Origin: Kibdelosporangium sp. MJ126-NF4
GTDB lineage: Bacteria; Actinomycetota; Actinomycetes; Mycobacteriales; Pseudonocardiaceae
Assembly: GCF_000826545.1 (NCBI RefSeq)
Contig: NZ_CDME01000016.1
Span: 496,001 to 560,000, forward strand
DNA: 64,000 nt
Direction: 5' to 3'
This document shows, piece after piece, positions 16,642-24,962 of this stretch. The notes under the pieces are model-generated. The model had not been told where the DNA came from, made no database searches, and saw only the letters and a program-made list of their open reading frames with translations. The position numbers were made by a program, and so were the translations under genes. Position 1 is the first letter of the stretch, and each line of letters starts with the position of its first letter.

Positions 16642-17823
16642 ATGGTTGGCGCCGTCATGGGATTCGACGAGACCTTACCGACCCAACGAGCCGGGCTGCT
16701 GACAAAGCGCTCGCTCGTCATCGCGTCGCACGCGGTGGAGCGGGCCGCCCTCACCGGCATCGGCCAGGCGCCGATGATCGTCATCGCGATGTTCCAGCGT
16801 CTGCCGTACTTCGAGCGGGAACGCAGGGTCTACGCCCGGATCGCCGCGCAGGCGTCGGTCACCGTCGTGGGAATGGTCGACACGACACGGCCGGACCTCC
16901 CCGCGGGCGTGACGCCTGTCCTGCTGGGCAAGGACGAGGATCTCGCTCGCGAATGGTCGGTCGTGGTGTTGTCCCCGCGGTTCGGCGCGTCCGTGATCGC
17001 CCAGGACCTGGAGGAGATCGACCCGGAGTCCGCGGCACTGGAGGCGGGCAGGCTCTTCCACGGACGATGGGGCCTGCGCCGGGACGAGGCCTACGCGGAG
17101 ACCGTGCGCATGCGGGACGTCCTCGGTGACCGGCTGCCTCCTTCGGTGCGCCGCAGGATCGACGAGATCCTGGCCAGTACCAACGAGCCGCCGTCCATCG
17201 AGATCGAGCAACGCACCGAGGCGGCCGTCGGCGACCTGGTCCAGCGGCTGACAGGACAGCGAGCCAAGGCCGCCCGCGTCGCGCAGGAGCGTGACCAGGC
17301 GGAGGGCGTGCACAACGACCCGGAGACCGGCCTGAACACACTGGCAGGCCTGACATCCTGGCTCGGAACGTCGACGGACACCGTCCCGCTCGGCGTGGTG
17401 ATGGTACGCATCGCAGCGATGGCGCACCTGACCGAGCGGCACGGCACCCGCGCGTCGATCCACACCGGACAGAACGTGGCCGATCTGCTGCGCAGCGAAC
17501 TGCGCCCGGTCGACCGCGCCGCGCGGATCAGCACGACCGACTTCCTCCTGATCAAACCGGCGGTGTCGATCGACATGCTGGAGGCGACAACGACACGGGT
17601 GTGCGAGCGGATCAAGGAACTCGAACGCGACTACCCGTTCGTGGAACTGGACTGCCTGTCGACGTCCATGTTGACCCGGCGGCGCCCGCTGCCGTTGGAC
17701 CCCATGCGGTCCCAACTCGACCTCGCCGTCAACGAGTACGAGTGGCCCCCGGTCACGGGCGATCTGGCCGACCTGCCCGGCTGGCCGCTGCACCAGCACC
17801 AGCACAGCAACTGGTTCAGCTGA
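16642..17823 (+). CDS. DICT-sensor protein with degenerate GGDEF-like domain
   Basis: A 393-residue cytosolic protein. Residues 25-140 resemble the DICT sensory domain (MIVIAMFQRLPYFERERR followed by VTVVGMVD). The C-terminal half begins with DPETGLNTLAGLTSWL, recalling the entry motif of diguanylate cyclases, but no GGDEF/GGEEF active site is present where expected (RISTTDFLLIK instead), so it should be catalytically dead. In actinomycetes this architecture is usually a signalling or developmental protein. An ATG at 16657 is an alternative start; neither has a clear ribosome site, so the message may be leaderless. Confidence 0.65.
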   Translation: MVGAVMGFDETLPTQRAGLLTKRSLVIASHAVERAALTGIGQAPMIVIAMFQRLPYFERERRVYARIAAQASVTVVGMVDTTRPDLPAGVTPVLLGKDEDLAREWSVVVLSPRFGASVIAQDLEEIDPESAALEAGRLFHGRWGLRRDEAYAETVRMRDVLGDRLPPSVRRRIDEILASTNEPPSIEIEQRTEAAVGDLVQRLTGQRAKAARVAQERDQAEGVHNDPETGLNTLAGLTSWLGTSTDTVPLGVVMVRIAAMAHLTERHGTRASIHTGQNVADLLRSELRPVDRAARISTTDFLLIKPAVSIDMLEATTTRVCERIKELERDYPFVELDCLSTSMLTRRRPLPLDPMRSQLDLAVNEYEWPPVTGDLADLPGWPLHQHQHSNWFS

Positions 17824-17826
17824 TGC

Positions 17827-19017
17827 TCACCAGGTGACGGGGAGTTCCCGGACGGTGTAGAAGATCGCGTTCTCGTCGAACTCCAGTTTCTCCAGCGGTG
17901 TGGCCAGTTCCAGGGTCGGAATGCGCCGGTAGAGAGTCCCGTAGACGACCTGAAGCTCCACTCTGGCCAGTGGGGCGCCCAGGCACAGGTGCCTGCCGTG
18001 GCCGAAGGCGAGGTGGTGGCGGGCGTCTCGGCCGACGTCGAGTGCGTCGGGGTCGGGAAAGGCCCCGGCGTCCCGGTTGGCCGTGCTCTTCACGGCGACG
18101 ATGCCTTCACCGGCACGGATGAGCCTGCCGCCGATCTCCAGGTCGGCGAGTGCGACCCGACGAGCCTCAGTGTGGGTGACGGACAGGTACCGCATGAGTT
18201 CGTCCACAGTGGAGTCCATGTCGTCGCTTGTCCGGACCGCGTGCATCTGCTCCGGGTTCGCACACAGCGCGGCCGTGCCCAAGGCGATCATGCTGGCGGT
18301 GGTGTCGTGTCCGGCCACGAGCAGCAACTGCCCCACGATGGCGATCTCGCGCGGAGTCATCACACGCGGCTCGGCCGCCAGTGTGCTGAGCAAGTCCTCA
18401 CCAGGCGCAACGCTCTTCCTGGCCACGAGTTCTTCGAGGTAGCCGTTCAGCTCCTCACTCGCCGCCATGGCTTCGTCCGGATCGGACTCGTTCATCACGA
18501 GAGTGCGCGCCACTCCTTGGAAGTAGTCACGGTCGCTGTAGGGGACGCCGAGCAGTTCGCAGATCACCTGCGAGGGCACCGGCAACGCGAACGCGCGCAC
18601 CAGATCCACCGGTTTCGGTCCCGCCAGCATCGTGTCGATCAGGTCGTCGACGATCCGCTGGATCCGCGGCCGCAACGCCGCCATCCGCCTGACCGTGAAC
18701 TCGGGAATCAGCAGCCGCCGCTGAGCGGTGTGCTCCGGCGCGTCCATCTGCATCAACGTCGTCATCTGGGTGTCACGGGCCTTGCTGATCGCGTTGGTGT
18801 GTGGAAAGCCAGGATGTGTGGCGTCGACACTGACACGCGGATCGGCCAGTACCGCGCGCACATCGTCATAGCCGGTAACCAGCCACGGCGTGCTGCCGTC
18901 CCACAACCTCACGCGCGTGACCGATCCACGCCCGGTCAGGCCCGGCGCCGGGTCGAACGGACAACCCGCCGCACGAGCCATCGGAAACTGGTACGGCACA
19001 ACGGTTTCATCGATCAC
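17827..19017 (-). CDS. Cytochrome P450
   Basis: A 396-residue soluble class I bacterial P450. It contains the I-helix oxygen-activation motif AGHDTT (235-240), K-helix ExxR (E273-R276) and the heme loop FGHGRHLCLG with axial Cys345. The start is GTG 19017, six bases after AAGGAG. No ferredoxin or reductase gene adjoins it, so electrons come from partners elsewhere. Substrate unknown. It is convergent with the DICT gene and divergent from the M1 peptidase (158-bp gap, no assignable promoter). Confidence 0.93.
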   Translation of the reverse strand: MIDETVVPYQFPMARAAGCPFDPAPGLTGRGSVTRVRLWDGSTPWLVTGYDDVRAVLADPRVSVDATHPGFPHTNAISKARDTQMTTLMQMDAPEHTAQRRLLIPEFTVRRMAALRPRIQRIVDDLIDTMLAGPKPVDLVRAFALPVPSQVICELLGVPYSDRDYFQGVARTLVMNESDPDEAMAASEELNGYLEELVARKSVAPGEDLLSTLAAEPRVMTPREIAIVGQLLLVAGHDTTASMIALGTAALCANPEQMHAVRTSDDMDSTVDELMRYLSVTHTEARRVALADLEIGGRLIRAGEGIVAVKSTANRDAGAFPDPDALDVGRDARHHLAFGHGRHLCLGAPLARVELQVVYGTLYRRIPTLELATPLEKLEFDENAIFYTVRELPVTW

Positions 19018-19175
19018 AACGACTCCTTGTCCGGTCTGCTGACGCCCTCACATCCTGGACAACTCAACACCGCCGGTAATCAGACAAAAAGGATGTGATC
19101 TGCCTCATATGCACCAGTCGATCGCCGCCGCGCTAGCGTGGTCCCACGTCCATTTCGCGCATCAGGGGGTTTCGC

Positions 19176-20696
19176 ATGCGAGCATGGTCCAGATCGGCGA
19201 TCGCCGCGGCCACAGCCGGATTTGTCGCCCTGTCCACGGTTTCCCCAGCCGCAGCGACGGGAGGAACACCGGGAAGTGCGGGAATAGGAGACGCCTACTA
19301 CCCACTGGCCGGGAACGGCGGCTACGAGGTCTCCCACTACGACATTCGCGTCGACTACGACCCGAAGACCGACCGGCTGACAGGCGTCACCACACTGCGC
19401 GCCAGGACAACACAGGCGTTGTCCCAGTTCAACCTCGACTTCCGGCTACACGTGGACTCAGTACTGGTCAACAACACCGCGGCGCGCTTCAAGTCCGCGG
19501 AAGGCGAACTGGTCGTCACCCCCACCGCGGACCTGCCAAAGAACAGTGACCTGACCATCGTCGTGCGATACGCGGACGTGCCATCCGAGGCGAAGGACGA
19601 AAACGGCTACACACCGTGGGTCCGCAAGCCGGACGGCGCGATCGCGGTGGCCCTGGACATCCCCCGCTGGCTGTACCCGAGCAACGACCACCCGACCGAC
19701 AAGGCCCTCTTCGACTTCTCTGTCGCAGTTCCCGCCGGAGTCCCCATGGTCGCGGGCGGTGAACTGGTCAGCCGAGTCCCGGAAGCGAACGGCAAGGTCC
19801 GCTGGAACTGGCGCAGCAGCAAGCAAACCAACACCTACCAGACCTTCATGGTCGTCGGCGACTACGAAGTACGCCACGCGACCACCCCCAGCGGACAACC
19901 ACTGATCACCGCCTACGGCAAGGACCTCGGCACCAACGGCCCAGCGGCCAAAGCCAGCATCGAGCGCACACCGGAGATCGTCGAGTACCTCGCAAGCCTG
20001 GTCGGACCATACCCGTTCGACTCGCAAGGAGGAGTCGCGGTCACGGGAATCGAGTTCGCACTGGAGAACCAGACCCGACCGGTCTACGGTGACTTCTTCT
20101 TCGCGGAAGGAGCAAACACCTTCGTAGTGGCGCACGAGAACATGCACCAGTGGTTCGGCGACTCGGTGTCATTCGACCAATGGCAGCACGCCTGGCTGAA
20201 CGAAGGCCCGGCAACCTACGCGGAATGGCTGTGGTCAGAACACCTCGGCGAAGGAACAACACAACAACTCGCCGAAGCGACCTACCAAAAATACCCAGCG
20301 AACGACCCATTCTGGCAAATCCCACCCGGCGACCCAGGAGTGGAGAACAACTTCCACGACGTGATCTACGAACGCGGCGCAATGACCCTCCAAGCACTGC
20401 GCACGACAATCGGAGACAAAACATTCTTCACGCTGCTACGCACATGGGTGGCACAGCACAAGTACAGCGACGCCAACACCAGCGAGTTCATCGCACTGGC
20501 AGAAAAACTCTCCGGCAAACAACTGGACGACCTGTTCAAAACCTGGCTGTTCACCAAGGCAAAACCCACCACCAGCCCATCCCACACCACCATCACGGCC
20601 ACCCCGGCGTCCTGGAACAGGATCCAGAAAAACCACCAACTAATCGTCACAAACCGCGAACGACACCACCATCACACCGAACAGCGGTCCCGGTAA
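19176..20696 (+). CDS. Secreted M1-family zinc metallopeptidase
   Basis: A 506-residue exported aminopeptidase-type enzyme. A signal peptide (about 1-28) precedes the N-terminal beta-saddle, and the gluzincin active site HENMH (H320, E321, H324) is followed 19 residues later by the third ligand E343 in WLNEG. The exopeptidase GxMEN motif appears as IEFALEN, as in a known secreted actinobacterial subgroup. It lacks the long C-terminal helical domain of PepN. Codons in the last third shift strongly to A in the third position, and the final 50 bp overlap the convergent SDR gene. Confidence 0.88.
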   Translation: MRAWSRSAIAAATAGFVALSTVSPAAATGGTPGSAGIGDAYYPLAGNGGYEVSHYDIRVDYDPKTDRLTGVTTLRARTTQALSQFNLDFRLHVDSVLVNNTAARFKSAEGELVVTPTADLPKNSDLTIVVRYADVPSEAKDENGYTPWVRKPDGAIAVALDIPRWLYPSNDHPTDKALFDFSVAVPAGVPMVAGGELVSRVPEANGKVRWNWRSSKQTNTYQTFMVVGDYEVRHATTPSGQPLITAYGKDLGTNGPAAKASIERTPEIVEYLASLVGPYPFDSQGGVAVTGIEFALENQTRPVYGDFFFAEGANTFVVAHENMHQWFGDSVSFDQWQHAWLNEGPATYAEWLWSEHLGEGTTQQLAEATYQKYPANDPFWQIPPGDPGVENNFHDVIYERGAMTLQALRTTIGDKTFFTLLRTWVAQHKYSDANTSEFIALAEKLSGKQLDDLFKTWLFTKAKPTTSPSHTTITATPASWNRIQKNHQLIVTNRERHHHHTEQRSR

Positions 20697-21420
20697 CATA
20701 AGAAGCAAGATCACTGCAGAGGAAAGCCCCGACCGCGCCGAACTCGTGAATGTCACCATAACGCCCCATCGGAATGGCGGCAGAAGCCTCGGCGCGAACC
20801 TCCTCCTCAGTCCGACCACTACGTTCGGCAACAACCGAGTCAACCGCCGTGGTACGAGCAGTAAGAATCCGCCCGGGAAGCAAAAGGTTGACGGTCACCC
20901 CATCCCTGGCAACCTGAGTGGCAAGAGACTTGAGATAACCAGCAAGAGCAGCCCGCCCAATATTAGAAAGAGCAAGATCAGGAATAGGCTCAACAACACT
21001 GGTAGAAGAAATAGAAAGAATGCGCCCCCACCGACGCAAACGCATACCGTCAAGCACAAGAGAAACCAATCGCTGCTGAGGAAGAACCAAAGAAGAAAAG
21101 GCGCCGTCAACATCCTCGGACGACACATCGAGGGCAGTCGCAGGCCGAGGACCAGGCCCATTGAGAACCAAAATATCCACCGGCCCAAAAGCATCACCAG
21201 CAGCCTCAACAACCCGCTCAGGACCCCCACGACTGAGAAGATCAACACCAACCCCCACAGCAGAAGGCAACTGAGCAGCAATCCCCCGAGCAACCTCAAC
21301 CCGCCGCCCAGTAACAACAACATTGGCCCCCTCAGCCCCAAGAGCCCGAGCAACCCCCTCCCCCAACCCAGAGGTAGAAGCACAAACAACAGCAGTCCGA
21401 CCACGAATACCCAAGTCCAT
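20647..21420 (-). CDS. Atypical short-chain dehydrogenase/reductase
   Basis: A 257-residue SDR. The cofactor loop CASTSGLGEG (about 12-21), TGRRVEVAR and ILVLNGPGPRPA are typical, and the C-terminus closes with VTGTAVRCDGGVVRGL. The catalytic YxxxK is absent; the position reads LALSNIGRAALAGYLK, as in an SDR subgroup with LSN in place of Tyr. Codon use is extreme for this genome: most codons end in T or G. The frame extends upstream to 21639 through low-complexity repeat sequence, but homology begins at ATG 21420. Its 3' end overlaps the M1 peptidase tail by 50 bp. Confidence 0.8.
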   Translation of the reverse strand: MDLGIRGRTAVVCASTSGLGEGVARALGAEGANVVVTGRRVEVARGIAAQLPSAVGVGVDLLSRGGPERVVEAAGDAFGPVDILVLNGPGPRPATALDVSSEDVDGAFSSLVLPQQRLVSLVLDGMRLRRWGRILSISSTSVVEPIPDLALSNIGRAALAGYLKSLATQVARDGVTVNLLLPGRILTARTTAVDSVVAERSGRTEEEVRAEASAAIPMGRYGDIHEFGAVGAFLCSDLASYVTGTAVRCDGGVVRGL

Positions 21421-21437
21421 AAAGCCAACCCTAGCCC

Positions 21438-21500
21438 AAGAAGAAAAAAGAGGCAAAGAGGAGAAGAGAAGAAAACAGCAAGGACAACAAAGAACCGAGC
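21438..21500. repeat. A/G-rich tract at the left edge of the accessory element
   Basis: About 60 bases of almost pure A/G on the plus strand (blocks of AAGAAG, GAGG, AAAA). The right edge at 24963-25028 has a matching T/C-rich tract, so the two are roughly inverted copies. No coding signal. Confidence 0.6.
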
Positions 21501-21516
21501 AACGACTCCAGCCCCC

Positions 21517-21762
21517 AACGAGGCTGGGAGAAGAACTGACTGGTACGCAACCCAACACAGGGCAACCAGCGCCGGAACAGAAAGCCAAGACTGGAAACCA
21601 AACTCCAACGCAACCAATACCACCAAACTCAGTCCCCAACCAGGCTGGAGAGAAGAGCTAGCTGGTACGTATCCAATACAGGGCAACCAGCGCTGGGACC
21701 AAAATCCGAGACTGGAAACCAACCAAACTCCAATGCAACCAATACCACTAACTCAGTCCCCC
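21517..21762. repeat. Two tandem ~120-bp repeat units
   Basis: Units begin at 21517 and 21638 with AAC(G/C)AGGCTGG; a third begins at 21763 and is the left inverted-repeat arm. Periods are 121 and 125 bp. Shared blocks include CTGGTACG, ACACAGGG/ATACAGGG, CAACCAGCGC, GACTGGAAACCAA and CTCCAA. The copies are diverged. No ORF of interest lies here. Confidence 0.75.
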
Positions 21763-21819
21763 AACCAGGCTGGGGAGTAGAACTTGCTGGTACGTAACCA
21801 ACACAGGGTAACCAGCGCT

Positions 21820-23331
21820 CAATACCACTAAGTTAAGGTCAAAATGTGGTAGTGTTTCCCGGTGGCTCGGGTTGGGCAAGTGAAAGTGCGCGGCGACGAT
21901 TCAGCGGCCGTTCGGTTGACAGATCGTATTTCTTTGGGCGTTCTCGCTGAAGTGTTTCCTCGTGATGTTATCGAGGATGTGCTCACGGAGACTGGGTGTC
22001 GCGAGCAGCGAACTCGTTTGCTTCCGGCGCATGTGGTGGTGCGTTTTTGTCAGGCGATGTGCTTGTTCTTCGATGACGACTACGAAGAGGTGATGCGTAA
22101 GCTCGTTGGGTCGTTGAAATCGATGGGCTCGTGGCAGGGTAGCTGGAAAGTCCCGTCGACTTCTGCGATTACGCAGGCTCGACAAAGGTTGGGGGTCGAA
22201 CCGTTGCGCCTGTTGTTTGAGAGAACGGCGGTTCCTGTGGCGCGGCGTGGCACGAAGGGCGCGTGGCTGGGCTTTCGGCGGCTCATGGCGATCGATGGGT
22301 TCATGCTGGACATCCCGGACACAGATGATAACGTCGAAGAATTCGGTCGTAGGACCAACGGCACGAAGGCTAGTGCGTTCCCTCAGGTGCAGTTGGTGGC
22401 GCTGACGGAATGTGGATCGCATGCCGTCGTCGGTGCTGCCATGGGGCCGTGTAACGGGGATGAGAGGGCGCTGGCCAGGCAGATTCTGTCCAGGGCTGAG
22501 TCGGATATGCTGATCACGGCTGACCGGAATTTCTACAGCCTCGACTTGTGGGGTAAATTCCTTGCTACGGGTGCTGACCTGCTGTGGAGGGTCACCGCGA
22601 ATGTGAAACTACCCATTCTGCGCTGGCTTCCCGACGGCTCATACCTGTCCGTTGTATGTCCGAGGAATATTCGGGGTCGGCGGTATGAAGAGCTGATTCG
22701 ACGCGCACGAGACGATGGCGACATTGACGACTCGGAAGGGTACCTAGTCCGGGTCGTTGAATACGATGTTCCGAATCGAGAAGGAAGCGGATCGGATGAG
22801 ATCATCTGTGTGATCACGTCCATCCTGGATCCTGCCGATGCGACCGCCGAACAACTCGCAGCCGCTTACCATGAGCGATGGGAATGCGAAGGCTTCATTG
22901 ACGAGCTCAAGACGCACCAGCGAGGACCGGCCAAGGTACTGCGTTCCAAGTCGCCGGACATGGTACGCCAGGAGATATGGGCATTTCTGCTCACTCACTA
23001 CGGGATTCGCCGACTGATGTGTAATGCCGCAGACGAGATCGGAGAAGATCCCGACCGTCTGTCGTTCATGCGATCTCTCCGAGTCATTCGCCGCCATATC
23101 ACTGGACAGGCGGACTTTTCCCCCTAAACAGCGCGGGAGAGCGCTAAGGGAAACCTTCGCCGAAATCAACGAACGTCGCACCCGTACTCGACGGCACCGG
23201 AGCAATCCACGAGTCGTTAAACGATGGCGACACAACTCCTATACCGTCAAGAAACAGCATCAGCACGGAACTCGACATGATGGGCCGCCTACCATCCGTA
23301 TCCGGGCGACAACCTTAACTTAGTGGTATTG
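21820..23331. mobile_element. IS4-family insertion sequence, 1512 bp
   Basis: Perfect 20-bp terminal inverted repeats (21820-21839 and 23312-23331) starting CAATACCACTAAGTT, and a 10-bp direct target duplication AACCAGCGCT at 21810-21819 and 23332-23341. One transposase gene fills it. Intact ends and duplication suggest recent insertion. IS4-group elements commonly generate 9-12 bp duplications, which fits. Confidence 0.93.
21862..23127 (+). CDS. IS4-family DDE transposase (C-terminus in +1 frame)
   Basis: A 421-residue transposase. The DDE core shows D in LMAIDGFMLDIPDTD, D in DMLITADRNFYS, and the IS4 signature Y-(2)-R-(3)-E-(6)-K in YHERWECEGFIDELK. The start is a GTG 42 bp inside the left end. 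The frame stops at TAA 23125, yet the +1 frame continues with PPKQRGRALRETF...RSNPRVVKR, a normal IS4 C-terminal tail, almost to the right end (23323). Either a one-base insertion truncated the protein, or ribosomes shift +1 at TCC CCC TAA. The catalytic core is complete either way. Confidence 0.9.
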   Translation: MARVGQVKVRGDDSAAVRLTDRISLGVLAEVFPRDVIEDVLTETGCREQRTRLLPAHVVVRFCQAMCLFFDDDYEEVMRKLVGSLKSMGSWQGSWKVPSTSAITQARQRLGVEPLRLLFERTAVPVARRGTKGAWLGFRRLMAIDGFMLDIPDTDDNVEEFGRRTNGTKASAFPQVQLVALTECGSHAVVGAAMGPCNGDERALARQILSRAESDMLITADRNFYSLDLWGKFLATGADLLWRVTANVKLPILRWLPDGSYLSVVCPRNIRGRRYEELIRRARDDGDIDDSEGYLVRVVEYDVPNREGSGSDEIICVITSILDPADATAEQLAAAYHERWECEGFIDELKTHQRGPAKVLRSKSPDMVRQEIWAFLLTHYGIRRLMCNAADEIGEDPDRLSFMRSLRVIRRHITGQADFSP

Positions 23332-23535
23332 AACCAGCGCTGAAACCGTAAGCCGAGGCTGGAAACTGAACTCCAACGTAACCAACAGCGCTAACGCAAT
23401 CAGAAGTAATCCGTTCAAACCGAGCACGGCGGCGGGTGGCCCATGGGTGAGCGGAGCGTGACTCACCATCCACATCCCACAGCGCTACTTGGGCGATTCA
23501 CCCGAAAGAGTACGGCCATGGCTGTGTTTCTTCGA

Positions 23536-23541
23536 TAAAAT
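23536..23541 (+). promoter_or_regulatory. -10 box TAAAAT for a leaderless HNH transcript
   Basis: TAAAAT ends 6 bases before the ATG at 23548, which puts the predicted transcription start on the A of the start codon. No ribosome-binding site precedes the gene. No matching -35 was found. Confidence 0.45.
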
Positions 23542-23547
23542 GGACAC

Positions 23548-24747
23548 ATGTTCGAACAACTAGCTGTGACATTCCATGAACGTCAGGCACCACCGGATAT
23601 CCCGGTGTCGCAGATGGACCGCGAACAAACCCGCAACTACATCGCCGACCGCTACCGACAACGGAACATTGTCGATGCGGAGTTGATCCGGGGTTTGGCG
23701 CGTTTCGCGGAACTGCACCCACCACAGCGGTCGGGGATCGAAGTGGGTGACGGCGCGGCGGAAGACCTCGCGATCGAACTCTGCCTGAGCCCGGTCACCA
23801 CCGGCAAGCAGCTGTCTCAAGCGCAGGCCTTGGTGACGAGACTGCCCGCCACGGTCGAGGCGATGGCGGAGGGTGAGGTGGACGTGATGCGGGCCAAGGC
23901 CATGCACGACTACACCCTCGGCCTGGACGAGGACCAGGCACTCACGGTGGAGAAACGAGTCCTAGACGGCGGGACGTGCGAGAACCTGACCCGGTTCAAA
24001 CACGCCATCCGCCGCGAACTGATCTGGGCCGACCCCGACGGCGAGGAAGAACGGCGCCAGTTGAAGAAAGCCGGACGGGATGCCGTCAAGTGGCACAAGC
24101 CCGACGGCACCTCCGCCATCACCATCACCCTGCAACCACACGAAGCCGAACAGGCCTACTCCCAACTGGATCTGCTCGCCAAACTCAGCCCCAAGCCGGG
24201 CCGGAGCCGGGCACAGGCACGAGCGGACGTGTTCATGGACCTGGTCACCTTCAGGAGGACAGTGGATCGTCCTGCGGCGGCGGTGCATGTACTGGCGCCG
24301 ATGACCACCCTGATGGGACTCAACCGCGAACCCGGCGAGATCAGCGGCTACGGACCCATCACCGCCGAATACGCCCGCGAACTCGCCCACCACGCCACCT
24401 GGCGACGAGTCATCACCGACCCCACCGGACAAGTCCTCGAAGTCAGCCGGAAACGATTCGCCTCACCCGCATTGCGACGACACCTCCAGCTACGGGACTG
24501 GACCTGTCGCCAGCCGGGCTGCGCGGTTCCGGCACAACGGTGCGAAACCGACCACTCCCAGCCCCACAGCCACGGCGGGGTGACCAGTCAAGACAACCTG
24601 GCCATGTTCTGCAAACGCCACAACCTCATGCGGCAACGCACCAACTGGCAACTCGAACACCCCAAGCCCGGCACCCTCGTCTTCACCACCCCCAGCAAGC
24701 AAACCCACGTCACCACACCCCAGGCCCACGACGCCCCGCCGTTCTAA
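23548..24747 (+). CDS. DUF222-domain HNH endonuclease
   Basis: A 399-residue protein. An N-terminal helical DUF222 (13E12 repeat) domain spans roughly 20-290, with the typical MDREQTRNYIADRY, EAMAEGEVDVMRAKA and RARADVFMDLV segments. A C-terminal HNH nuclease with zinc-binding cysteines covers about 315-370: CRQPGC, CETDHSQPHSHGG, NLAMFCKRHN. Actinomycete genomes often carry many such genes and their role is unsettled. This copy lies symmetrically between the inner ends of the two inverted-repeat arms (70 bp on the left, 12 bp on the right), which suggests it is the element's own enzyme. Confidence 0.85.
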   Translation: MFEQLAVTFHERQAPPDIPVSQMDREQTRNYIADRYRQRNIVDAELIRGLARFAELHPPQRSGIEVGDGAAEDLAIELCLSPVTTGKQLSQAQALVTRLPATVEAMAEGEVDVMRAKAMHDYTLGLDEDQALTVEKRVLDGGTCENLTRFKHAIRRELIWADPDGEEERRQLKKAGRDAVKWHKPDGTSAITITLQPHEAEQAYSQLDLLAKLSPKPGRSRAQARADVFMDLVTFRRTVDRPAAAVHVLAPMTTLMGLNREPGEISGYGPITAEYARELAHHATWRRVITDPTGQVLEVSRKRFASPALRRHLQLRDWTCRQPGCAVPAQRCETDHSQPHSHGGVTSQDNLAMFCKRHNLMRQRTNWQLEHPKPGTLVFTTPSKQTHVTTPQAHDAPPF

Positions 24748-24758
24748 CCCGCCGCTCC

Positions 24759-24930
24759 GGGATGTGGATGGTGAGCCACGCTCCACTCACCCATGGGCCA
24801 CCCACCGCCGTGCCCGGCTTGAACGGATTACCTCTGATTACGTCAGCGCTGTTGGTTACGTCGGAGTGCGACTCCCAGCCTCGGCTCACAGTCACAGCGC
24901 TGGTTACCCTGCGTTGGTTACGTACCAGCC
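24759..24930. repeat. Right inverted-repeat arm (172 bp)
   Basis: Begins 11 bp after the HNH stop with GGGATGTGGATGGTGAG, the reverse complement of the left arm end at 23478. The inner 108 bp match the left arm at 99 positions, and weaker similarity continues to about 24955. The 24748-25055 gap holds no gene. Confidence 0.85.
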
Positions 24931-24962
24931 AGTTTACCTTTTCCAGCTGGCTTGCCCCTTGG

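Larger units (their letters stand above)
21785..24930. mobile_element. Inverted-repeat-bounded DUF222-HNH element with nested IS
   Basis: A left arm (21785-21819 plus 23342-23478) and a right arm (24759-24930) are inverted copies, 172 bp each, and align without a gap once the IS and one target duplicate are removed. The inner 108 bp differ at 9 sites, all transitions; the outer 64 bp differ at 11. Between the arms lies a single complete gene, the DUF222-HNH endonuclease. Without the IS the unit is about 1.6 kb. It resembles in content the REP13E12 family of mycobacteria (DUF222 repeats), but these flanking arms are not a feature I know from that family. Mobility is inferred. Confidence 0.65.

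Noticed and set aside
21421..21639. Longer N-terminus for the SDR (73 extra codons)
   Set aside because: The extension reads through repeat DNA with Cys/Leu/Ser low complexity; the Rossmann fold begins at 21420.
21740..21751. 12-bp match (CAATACCACTAA) to the IS end inside a tandem unit
   Set aside because: It also aligns with normal unit divergence (unit 1 has 11 of 12), so a second IS end or scar is not needed.
20746..21780. 344-codon plus-strand frame rich in Asn, Arg and Pro
   Set aside because: Antisense to the SDR gene and running through the repeat units; composition reflects the A-rich strand, not a protein.
23024..23323. Separate 99-codon gene at the IS right end
   Set aside because: Its second half is the missing IS4 transposase C-terminus in the +1 frame; the first half is out-of-frame transposase sequence.
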